Assembly (NCBI GenBank): GCA_020631555.1
Contig: JAHDGY010000019.1
Span: forward strand, 1-39,211
DNA length: 39,211 nucleotides
Reading direction: 5' to 3'
Source: Flavobacteriales bacterium
Lineage (GTDB): Bacteria; Bacteroidota; Bacteroidia; Flavobacteriales_D; Parvicellaceae
Of this stretch, positions 33,135 through 39,211 are shown piece by piece. How positions within the stretch are numbered: the first letter of the stretch is position 1; every line of letters begins with the position of its first letter. The translations under genes and the position numbers were made by a program. The notes below the pieces were generated by a model that was not told the DNA's origin, did no database searches, and saw only the letters and a list, made by a program, of their open reading frames with translations.

Positions 33135-33725
33135 ATGAAAAGATTGATTATGCCTATAATTGGTGTGTTGATTTTAAATCATGCAATTTGACAAATTGAG
33201 CTTAACCATTCTAATTTCCGTTTGAAATCGGATGTAGTTACAGTGCGTCATGAAGCACTAACTGAACACTTTGAGTTACCTATTTCTGACGAAAACCAGG
33301 TGCGGAATTTCTCTCAAGTGCCTACAGGAAAAGTAACGACAGAAAGGCTTGAGCCTGCCGATACCCATGATAAGGCGTATTTGTTTCAAAAAGCTCAATT
33401 TATTTCTGGAGCAGGCGAAGATGTTTCTTTTTTGTCGCAAAGTAACGAGGGGATAATGGTCAGTTCTAGTTTGTCGGAGGAGGATCAAATAGCCGATAAA
33501 ATTGATTTGTGGCCTAATCCAACTACTAATGGTTCATTTGCAATTAACAACAGGCTGAAAAAACCAGTAGAGATGAATGTTTATTCTATTACCGGAAAGT
33601 GTGTGGTTTCAAGAAACATCAATTTAGGATTTAATAAAATCAATGTCCCCGATTTAACCTCTGGAATTTATATCGTTCGATATGAGATTGACAATAAAGT
33701 TAGCACAGAAAAATTAGCAGCATAG
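33135..33725 (+). pseudogene. T9SS-cargo protein gene interrupted by an in-frame TGA
   Basis: ATG at 33135 opens a signal peptide (MKRLIMPIIGVLILNHAI) that meets TGA at codon 19 (33189-33191). The same frame then continues open to the stop at 33723-33725 and ends in a recognisable T9SS sorting domain (LWPNPTTNGSF, YSITGKCVV, SGIYIVRYEI). Restoring one sense codon would give a 196-aa secreted protein. GGA is a likely original, because HAIGQ would be a typical Bacteroidota signal-peptide end. The middle portion is not recognisable. Either a recent nonsense mutation or a base error in the sequence would explain it. Confidence 0.7.
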
Positions 33726-34039
33726 CTGGGTGAGACGACACTTTAAATTTCTTTTTTGAGACCTTCAATTCTTTTGTTGGTATGTACCTTCATAATTTAT
33801 TAGTTGGGTATTGGGTGTGAAGGTTAACTGAAAATTAAGTTTCATTTTTTTGGCCACACCGACAAGGACTAGACCCCAAGGGCATGGAAAATATATGAGA
33901 GGACCGAAATTGCCTAATTATGTGAATTGGATCAAGCAATTCCCAGTCTACATCCGGATTTTTCAAACCTTTGCCCCGCTTCAAGCTCCGAATGGAGCAA
34001 AAAGAAAATTTAGTTACACAAATTAAAAGTTAGAGAGAA
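33726..34039. other. Gene-free gap before the GIGT-repeat protein
   Basis: No coding frame is convincing. A short AT-rich hairpin TGAAA/TTTCA (33829-33844) is followed by seven T and may end transcription from the broken cargo gene. A further hairpin GCTCC-GAAT-GGAGC lies near 33985-34000 without a T-tract. The promoter for the next gene should lie here, but no good TANNTTTG is seen. Confidence 0.35.
33829..33851 (+). terminator. Weak AT-rich terminator-like hairpin
   Basis: TGAAA (33829-33833) and TTTCA (33840-33844) pair around ATTAAG, then a seven-T run follows. The stem is short and AT-rich, so termination efficiency is doubtful. Confidence 0.3.
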
Positions 34040-34720
34040 ATGAAAAATTTATTGTTAGTAGTTCTTGCCGTTGGCTGTGTTGCAAGTTCCCATGCACAGC
34101 TTAATCACGTTAACGGAAGGATTGGAATTGGGACAAAAGAGCCTAAAGATAAGCTGCATGTGAGAGATGCTGGAACAGGAGGTTTTATCGTTCAAAATAA
34201 TGAGGGGGCTATTAGGCTTCAAACTCTGGGAAACGCTGCCTTTATTACCACGACTCAGGACCTGATTGTGTTCAACAAACTAATAGGAATTACCGGGGGA
34301 GCAGGAATTGCCGCTTCGAACCATACTGATTTGCCGATTCGAGTTGGTGGAAAAAACAGATTTATAATTAAGACAGGCGGAAATGTTGGGATTGGTACTA
34401 GCAATCCTGCTCATCGATTAGATGTCAATGGAGACATTCGTTGTGAATCTGTAAGGGTAGTTGTTGACGTTCCAAATTCTGATCATGTTTTTGCCGATGA
34501 CTATAAGCTGTTAAAAATTGAAGAGGTTAAAGAATTTGTACAGGCTAAAAAGCACTTGCCAGAAATTCCATCTGCCGCTGAATTCAAGGCAAATGGTTAC
34601 AATGTTGGAGAAATGGACGACTTGCTTTTGCGAAAAGTAGAAGAGTTGACTTTGTACATTATTCAACTGAAAGAGGAAATTGAGGCATTGAAAGCTGCCG
34701 ATGCAAAAGCCGCTGAGTAA
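34040..34720 (+). CDS. Exported GIGT-repeat protein with S74-like C-terminal region
   Basis: A 226-aa exported protein of a kind common in Bacteroidota and often described as tail-fibre-like or cell-surface protein. Signal peptide about 1-19 (ending SHAQ). Two GIGT motifs mark short beta repeats: RIGIGTKEPKDKLHV (near 28) and NVGIGTSNPAHRLDVNGDI (near 117). The C-terminal part has DHVFADDYKL, HLPEIPSAAEF, GYNVGEMDDLLLRKVEELT and then a coiled coil (about 195-220). This resembles the region around peptidase S74/intramolecular chaperone domains, but no catalytic dyad can be assigned. It probably trimerises. The tyrosinase gene starts 34 nt after its stop, so the two are probably co-expressed. 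Confidence 0.75.
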   Translation: MKNLLLVVLAVGCVASSHAQLNHVNGRIGIGTKEPKDKLHVRDAGTGGFIVQNNEGAIRLQTLGNAAFITTTQDLIVFNKLIGITGGAGIAASNHTDLPIRVGGKNRFIIKTGGNVGIGTSNPAHRLDVNGDIRCESVRVVVDVPNSDHVFADDYKLLKIEEVKEFVQAKKHLPEIPSAAEFKANGYNVGEMDDLLLRKVEELTLYIIQLKEEIEALKAADAKAAE

Positions 34721-34754
34721 TTTGGTCTATTGTTCAATCGTGAAATCAAATTTT

Positions 34755-36014
34755 ATGACGAATATAGCGATAGGTGCAGTGCTTGTAATGTGTGTAAATA
34801 TTCTTAGTGCGCAGAGTATTAGGAAAGATTACCGGGAAATGACCCAATCGGAGCGTGATGCATTCATTAGTGCGCTGTACAGTTTAAGAAGCGGTTCTAA
34901 CTTATTCGGTGACCTTGCAAATTATCACGCTACCGAAATGCAGGATATCCATTTTAACGATGCACCACGTGATGTGTTTTTAGCATGGCACCGACGACAA
35001 ATTTTAGAATTAGAGCATGGCATGCAAGGAATAAATCCAAGGCTGAGTATTCCTTACTGGCATTGGCCTACCGATAATTCTGCAAGTTCAGATTTGTGGA
35101 GTCAGGATTTTCTCGGTCAATTTAATGGGCCGTGGAATTTAAATCGTCAGTTGAGAGGAAGTTTGCCGACTCAACGAGAGATTGATAATGTTCAATCAAT
35201 ATCCAATTTTGACAATTATACACGAACATTCGAGAGAGGAAATGTTCACGTTGCTGGTCACAGCTGGGTTGGTGGAACAATGTCTTCTATGCGGTCTCCA
35301 AACGACCCGGCGTTCTATCTGCACCATGGAATGGTCGACAAATTATTCCAGGAATGGGTGGAAGCAAATAATGCTTCAGCAAGTAGTGATTTGTATCAAA
35401 GAACGGATATGCCTAGGTATGATGGAACGTACACTTTCGATGGAGAGACATTGCCATCTGTTGATCCAGATGATATTGTTGACAGTAGAATGTTTGGTGT
35501 TTTTTACGCCGAGAATGGGCGAGTAAATATGAACAATTACTCGGTTACCAATAACGATCATGATGAGGAGACTTTTTATTATCAATTTAGAATTGATGCT
35601 GGAAACAACTTCACCGTACCTGCGGACAGAACTGCAACCATAGAATCGGTAAATGAAATTCGATTGGAACCTGGTTTTTTTGCAGCGCCTGGCAGTACAT
35701 TCAACGCTCTAATCGATAGGGACAACAACGTTGACAGAGTACGAATGTCTTTATTTGCTGATCGAGTTGTCAATGAGACGCAGGCTTATGTTTACCCAAA
35801 CCCGGCGGTTGACAAAATATTGGTACAAGCCAACGGGTCATTTGATCATGCTTTGGTGTCAGTCGTTTCGGTGAGTGGCAAATCAGTATTGAGTGCAAGC
35901 CTAAATAGCCCAAGCGATGAAATTAACGTGTCTTGCTTGAAATCAGGAATGTATATCGTTACGATTAACATTGAAGGTCAAGCCCCAATAACCACCAGGT
36001 TTTCTAAACTTTAA
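34755..36014 (+). CDS. T9SS-exported tyrosinase-family copper oxidase
   Basis: A 419-aa secreted type-3 copper protein, expected to hydroxylate or oxidise phenols. CuA candidates are H58, H66 and H79 (FLAWHRRQILELE). CuB is H165 and H169 in GNVHVAGHSWVGG with H190 in PAFYLHHGMVDKLFQEW. After the catalytic domain comes a coathanger-stack-like segment (about 285-330; VNEIRLEPGFFAAPGS) and then a T9SS sorting domain (VYPNPAVDKILV, SGMYIVTI). The ATG at 34755 is preferred for its AT-rich upstream sequence. A GTG at 34740 or ATG at 34701 would add a lysine-bearing n-region to the signal peptide and remains possible. The spacing of the CuA histidines is unusual, so the copper site should be modelled before activity is assumed. 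Confidence 0.88.
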   Translation: MTNIAIGAVLVMCVNILSAQSIRKDYREMTQSERDAFISALYSLRSGSNLFGDLANYHATEMQDIHFNDAPRDVFLAWHRRQILELEHGMQGINPRLSIPYWHWPTDNSASSDLWSQDFLGQFNGPWNLNRQLRGSLPTQREIDNVQSISNFDNYTRTFERGNVHVAGHSWVGGTMSSMRSPNDPAFYLHHGMVDKLFQEWVEANNASASSDLYQRTDMPRYDGTYTFDGETLPSVDPDDIVDSRMFGVFYAENGRVNMNNYSVTNNDHDEETFYYQFRIDAGNNFTVPADRTATIESVNEIRLEPGFFAAPGSTFNALIDRDNNVDRVRMSLFADRVVNETQAYVYPNPAVDKILVQANGSFDHALVSVVSVSGKSVLSASLNSPSDEINVSCLKSGMYIVTINIEGQAPITTRFSKL

Positions 36015-36020
36015 TTATCC

Positions 36021-36051
36021 ACTCAGCGCGACAATGTCGCGCTGAGTTTTT
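36021..36051 (+). terminator. Perfect intrinsic terminator after the tyrosinase gene
   Basis: CTCAGCGCGAC (36022-36032) pairs with GTCGCGCTGAG (36036-36046) around an AAT loop and is followed by five T (36047-36051). It stands between convergent genes and may also stop pgk transcripts, though the T-run favours the plus strand. Confidence 0.92.
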
Positions 36052-36066
36052 CGTTTAATAACTAAA

Positions 36067-37260
36067 TCAATCAAGAATTGCTTTAATTCCCGGAAGTTCC
36101 TTGCCTTCAAGATATTCGAGCATTGCACCACCTCCGGTGGAAACATGGCTAACGTGATTGGAAAGCTCGAACTTATTAATTGCCGCAACTGAATCCCCTC
36201 CTCCGATTAAGGAAAAGGCCCCTTTTTGTGTTGCCTTCACTACTGCAAGAGCAACTTTTTTAGTTCCATGCTGGAAGTTGGCCATTTCAAAAACGCCCAT
36301 TGGTCCGTTCCAAAGAATTGTTTTTGAATTTTCAATACAATCTGCGTACTCTCCCATGCTTTTTTCGCCTATGTCCATCCCCATCCATCCGTCAGGAATT
36401 TCTGCGGTGTTGACAATTTGCTTTTCCGCATCGTTGGAAAATGCGTTAGCAGCGATAGTGTCTTCCGGCAGCAAAATGTTTACATTTTTGGTTTTTGCGT
36501 TAGCAAGAATTTCTTTAGCAGTTTCTATATAATCGTCTTCAACGAGTGAGTTTCCAATTACCCCGCCCTGAGCTTTTGCAAAGGTATACGCCATTCCTCC
36601 GCCAATTAAAATGTTGTCTACCTTGTTGATAAGGTTTTCAAGGATTTCAATTTTGGAAGACACTTTGGCGCCCCCAACAATTGCCGTTACTGGAGATTGG
36701 TTGTGGTCAAGCACCTTAGAAATGCTTTCTATTTCCTTGTTGATAAGCGTACCGAACATTTTGGCTTCAGGGAAAAAATCCGAAATAACAGCAGTTGATG
36801 CATGGGCCCTATGGGCAGTCCCGAATGCGTCGTTTATGTAGAGGTTGCCATGTTGCGATAATTTCTTCGCAAAATCACGATCACCAGATTTTTCATGAGG
36901 ATAGAAGCGCAAGTTTTCCAGCAGCAGGATTTGTCCTGGTTGCAACTTAGCAGAAGCCTCAAATGCATCTTCGGAAATTGAATCCGACACAAAGTTTACT
37001 TCATGTCCAAATACACGTTCACACTCCGCAACAATATGCTTTAATGAAAACCGATCTTCCGGTCCTGATTTTGGGCGGCCTAGGTGAGACATTAAAACAA
37101 CGCTGCCTCCCTTGTCTAGTACCTGTTGAATGGTAGGCCAGGCAGCTTTGATTCTCGTATTGTCGGTCACCGAAAACGTCTCTTTGTCCAATGGGACATT
37201 AAAGTCTACCCTAATCAAGGCCTTTTTACCCGAAAAATCAAACGTGGCAATATCGTTCAT
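36067..37260 (-). CDS. pgk: Phosphoglycerate kinase
   Basis: PGK (397 aa), the glycolytic enzyme transferring phosphate between 1,3-bisphosphoglycerate and ADP. The N-terminal substrate domain shows ALIRVDFNVPLD, SHLGRP and the histidine of GTAHRAHAS. The C-terminal nucleotide domain shows GGAKVSSKIE, GGGMAYTF, WNGPMGVFE and IGGGDSVAAI. Length and motifs are complete. It is transcribed alone; upstream is a divergent gene with 72 nt between start codons. Confidence 0.97.
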   Translation of the reverse strand: MNDIATFDFSGKKALIRVDFNVPLDKETFSVTDNTRIKAAWPTIQQVLDKGGSVVLMSHLGRPKSGPEDRFSLKHIVAECERVFGHEVNFVSDSISEDAFEASAKLQPGQILLLENLRFYPHEKSGDRDFAKKLSQHGNLYINDAFGTAHRAHASTAVISDFFPEAKMFGTLINKEIESISKVLDHNQSPVTAIVGGAKVSSKIEILENLINKVDNILIGGGMAYTFAKAQGGVIGNSLVEDDYIETAKEILANAKTKNVNILLPEDTIAANAFSNDAEKQIVNTAEIPDGWMGMDIGEKSMGEYADCIENSKTILWNGPMGVFEMANFQHGTKKVALAVVKATQKGAFSLIGGGDSVAAINKFELSNHVSHVSTGGGAMLEYLEGKELPGIKAILD

Positions 37261-37285
37261 GATAAAAATTTGGTTTTATGTATCG

Positions 37286-37293
37286 CAAATTTA
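37286..37293 (-). promoter_or_regulatory. Possible -7 promoter element for pgk
   Basis: The minus strand reads TAAATTTG, an exact TANNTTTG match, 25 nt upstream of the pgk ATG. That would give a short leader. A TTG -33 element is not clear at the expected distance. Confidence 0.35.
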
Positions 37294-37332
37294 AAGGAAA
37301 TCCGAAGTCTGAATAATGCTATTTTTGGTCTT

Positions 37333-38454
37333 ATGTTTTTCCGTGATATTGTTGGACAAATGGAGGCTAAACGACAACTGATTGCAAGTGTGTCGGAAGG
37401 AAGGGTAAGTCATGCGCAAATGCTTAAGGGACCTATTGGCTCAGGCAATCTAGCTTTGGCACTAGCTTATTCACGATATGTGCTTTGCACCAATCGGTTG
37501 CCCGAAGATTCATGTGGGGCGTGCCCTTCGTGCTTGAAGGTGGATGGTTTATCTCATCCGGATTTGCATTTTTCGTTTCCAGTAATTCTTAGTTCTGGCG
37601 TAAGAATGTCTGATCATGTTCTGAGTGATTGGAGAAACCTAGTTTTGTCAAATCCTAATATATCTAGTCAAGAATGGTACCTAGCCATCGGCGGAGAAAA
37701 TAAGCAGGGTGTAATCGGAAAAGATGAAAGCGAAAATATTCTTAAGAAGCTGTCTTACAAGTCGTACGAGGGCGGCTACAAGATAGTCATGATGTGGTTG
37801 CCAGAAATGATGAATGTGGCAGCTTCCAATAAACTTCTTAAAGTAATAGAGGAGCCTCCGGAAAAAACACTGTTTTTGATGGTGGCACACCACACAGAAA
37901 ATATTTTGCCGACTATTTTGTCCCGGACGCAAGTAGTTTCTGTTCCAAGGTTCACGAATGCGGCCATAGAGGAGTACCTCATTGAGCGAGCTCAGCTCGA
38001 ATTTGACACTGCTAAAAATGTGGCGAGTTTAGCAGAAGGAAACTTGCAGGAAGCGATTAGAATTACTAAGGCTAGTGAAGAAGGAAGCGACAATTTTTCG
38101 CGATTTGTAGAATGGATGAGGCTTTGTTTTAAGCGCGACGTTATTAAGGCGATTGACTGGTCTGAGGAAATGGCTTCGGTGGGTCGTGAAAGACAAAAGC
38201 AACTCGTGTTATTTGCATTAAATATGATTCGGTATAGTATTGTTGGAAACTACACAAACATGAAGTTGGTCAAAATTGAAGGAGAAGAGCGTGAATTTCT
38301 GGGCAAGTTCGCCAAGTTTATTACCAATAATAATATTGTTCAACTTACTCAGGAACTTAATGATGCTCATTATCATTTAGAGCGAAACGCCAATCCTAAA
38401 GTTCTTTTTGTGGATTTGTCGTTTAAGATTTTTAAACTACTTAAACTTGCTTGA
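37333..38454 (+). CDS. holB: DNA polymerase III delta-prime subunit-like clamp-loader protein
   Basis: A 373-aa AAA+ fold protein of the sliding-clamp loader. MFFRDIVGQMEAKRQL and SHAQMLKGPIGSGN are typical of delta-prime. The P-loop has N39 where ATPases have lysine, so it probably does not hydrolyse ATP, as known for delta-prime. C52, C61, C64 and C67 form the zinc module (CGACPSC). The KVIEEPPEKTLFLM stretch and ILSRTQ arginine-finger region (sensor-1/SRC-like) are clear. The ATG at 37333 is chosen because the product starts with the conserved FRDIVGQ; an open extension to 37126 runs antisense through pgk and is not credible. Confidence 0.88.
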   Translation: MFFRDIVGQMEAKRQLIASVSEGRVSHAQMLKGPIGSGNLALALAYSRYVLCTNRLPEDSCGACPSCLKVDGLSHPDLHFSFPVILSSGVRMSDHVLSDWRNLVLSNPNISSQEWYLAIGGENKQGVIGKDESENILKKLSYKSYEGGYKIVMMWLPEMMNVAASNKLLKVIEEPPEKTLFLMVAHHTENILPTILSRTQVVSVPRFTNAAIEEYLIERAQLEFDTAKNVASLAEGNLQEAIRITKASEEGSDNFSRFVEWMRLCFKRDVIKAIDWSEEMASVGRERQKQLVLFALNMIRYSIVGNYTNMKLVKIEGEEREFLGKFAKFITNNNIVQLTQELNDAHYHLERNANPKVLFVDLSFKIFKLLKLA

Positions 38455-38522
38455 TTCAACTGGCTGGGTCGTTTTTGTGTTTGCTGCCGATATTTGAAAA
38501 TAAGGTGGTCTGCAGTTGTTTT

Positions 38523-38540
38523 GTTAAACAACGGTTTAAC
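38523..38540. repeat. 7-bp perfect dyad upstream of the GreA-like gene
   Basis: GTTAAAC (38523-38529) and GTTTAAC (38534-38540) are exact inverse complements around AACG, 33 nt before the ATG at 38574. No T-tract follows. It may be an operator or a short hairpin in the leader. Confidence 0.4.
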
Positions 38541-38573
38541 AGGGAGGAGTAGAGTCAAGTTTGCTGAAAGAAT

Positions 38574-39023
38574 ATGAGTCAGGAATTAAAACTTAAATGT
38601 TATGAAGCTTGTCGTAATTACGCGGAAGAAAAGATAAGTACAACGCAGTCTACGATAGCGGAGTACAGACAAGCCGCCAACAATGAAACAAAAAGTACCG
38701 CTGGGGATAAACATGATGTTTCACGGGCAATGATGCAGCTAGAGCAGGAGAAGTTTGCCAAGCAGTTGCAGCAGAACAAAAAGTTAATGGCTGTACTTTC
38801 TCAAATAGACCCGTCTAAACTGTGTAAGGTTGTGGAAATGGGAGCTTTGGTTACTACTGATTCCGGGAAGTTCTACATTGCCATTGGAGCAGGGAAATTG
38901 TCATCTGAAAATGTAATGGCGATTTCTTTAGCATCTCCAATCGCACAAAAAATGTTCAAGTGCTCGGAAGGTGAAATATTCGAATTTAATTGTAAGAAAA
39001 TTAAGATTAGGAGTATCTATTAG
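38574..39023 (+). CDS. GreA/GreB C-terminal-domain-like protein
   Basis: A 149-aa cytoplasmic protein. The N-terminal ~75 residues are predicted helical coiled coil (ETKSTAGDKHDVSRAMMQLEQEKF). The C-terminal part (about 85-149) resembles the FKBP-like C-domain of transcript cleavage factors: GALVTTDSGKFYIAIGAGKL and ISLASPIAQKMFKCSEGEIFEF. The acidic tip residues of true GreA/GreB are not obvious, so it may bind RNA polymerase without promoting cleavage. I recall relatives of this length in Flavobacteria under the unsupported name 3-oxoacyl-ACP synthase, which nothing in the sequence supports. Confidence 0.72.
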   Translation: MSQELKLKCYEACRNYAEEKISTTQSTIAEYRQAANNETKSTAGDKHDVSRAMMQLEQEKFAKQLQQNKKLMAVLSQIDPSKLCKVVEMGALVTTDSGKFYIAIGAGKLSSENVMAISLASPIAQKMFKCSEGEIFEFNCKKIKIRSIY

Positions 39024-39211
39024 CTTAAATAAGCTGTTTGGCCTTAAAAACTGCGGTACTCTCTGTTTATTAGCAGTAATTGGTAATTTTACTCAAAAGT
39101 TAGCGGGCCATCTCTGTTCGGTTAATGGTTCGTTGGTTGTTGAAACGCATTTACAATGAGACCTTTGAATAATTCAGATTGAGGTTTTGGAAACTGTTTA
39201 GTGTGACTTTT
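39024..39211. other. Right-edge sequence without recognisable features
   Basis: The last ~190 nt hold no convincing ORF, hairpin or promoter. A 62-codon frame starting inside the preceding gene has no family likeness. A gene may begin beyond the edge of the window. Confidence 0.3.

Noticed and set aside
33189-33191. Selenocysteine decoding of the in-frame TGA
   Set aside because: The TGA lies in a signal peptide with no catalytic context, no SECIS-like hairpin was seen directly after it, and no selenocysteine machinery is in the window. A nonsense change or sequence error is simpler.
37126-37332. 69-codon N-terminal extension of the delta-prime subunit
   Set aside because: It is antisense to pgk and lies before the conserved FRDIVGQ start; the ATG at 37333 fits the family.
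37429-37449. Broken P-loop in the delta-prime protein as a sign of gene decay
   Set aside because: Delta-prime subunits are known to lack ATPase function and often have altered P-loops; the rest of the gene is intact.

Overview
The window reads as a chromosomal segment of a Bacteroidota bacterium, most likely of the Flavobacteriales. The evidence is internal. Several secreted proteins end in a type IX secretion (T9SS) C-terminal sorting domain. MurF is fused to alanine racemase and MoaC to MogA, both fusions familiar from this phylum. Two LytTR response regulators, a reporter-type sensor kinase and a TonB-dependent receptor are present. Promoter-like sites fit the TTG / TANNTTTG pattern, and Shine-Dalgarno sequences are weak or absent. 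No tRNA, rRNA, CRISPR array, transposase or phage gene was seen.

Layout. Positions 1-5100 hold two tandem minus-strand T9SS-exported M14 carboxypeptidases and a short decayed trace of a third copy. Positions 5465-8626 hold recO followed immediately by a TonB-dependent receptor gene (minus). Positions 8725-15933 hold two signalling pairs facing each other: a hybrid TPR histidine kinase with a LytTR regulator (plus), and a LytTR regulator with a propeller sensor kinase (minus), whose stop codons overlap. Positions 16118-20681 hold a DUF3108 protein with a strong terminator, rnpA, an S41 protease and an O-antigen-ligase-like membrane protein. A SAM-I riboswitch precedes metX (homoserine acetyltransferase), with a 37-codon ORF between them that overlaps the metX start. 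Positions 21960-22561 are gene-free but contain a foldable RNA ending in an intrinsic terminator just ahead of a tightly packed molybdenum cofactor operon (moeA-mobA-moaD-moaE-moaC/mogA).

Positions 25916-31601 carry a small lipoprotein, a cyclophilin lipoprotein, pheS, murF-alr and a conserved hypothetical with a large inverted repeat in its leader. Positions 31614-36014 are an envelope/secretion region: an M28 peptidase, a complex set of nested inverted repeats, a T9SS-cargo gene broken by an in-frame TGA, a GIGT-repeat/S74-like protein and a T9SS-tagged tyrosinase, closed by a perfect terminator. The right end is housekeeping: pgk, the DNA polymerase III delta-prime gene and a GreA/GreB C-terminal-domain protein.

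The least explained parts are non-coding: the leader before the molybdenum cofactor operon, the nested-repeat RNA near 32.9-33.1 kb, and the short ORF linking the SAM riboswitch to metX. All three are sequence-based structural proposals made by eye; no folding or database search was run.
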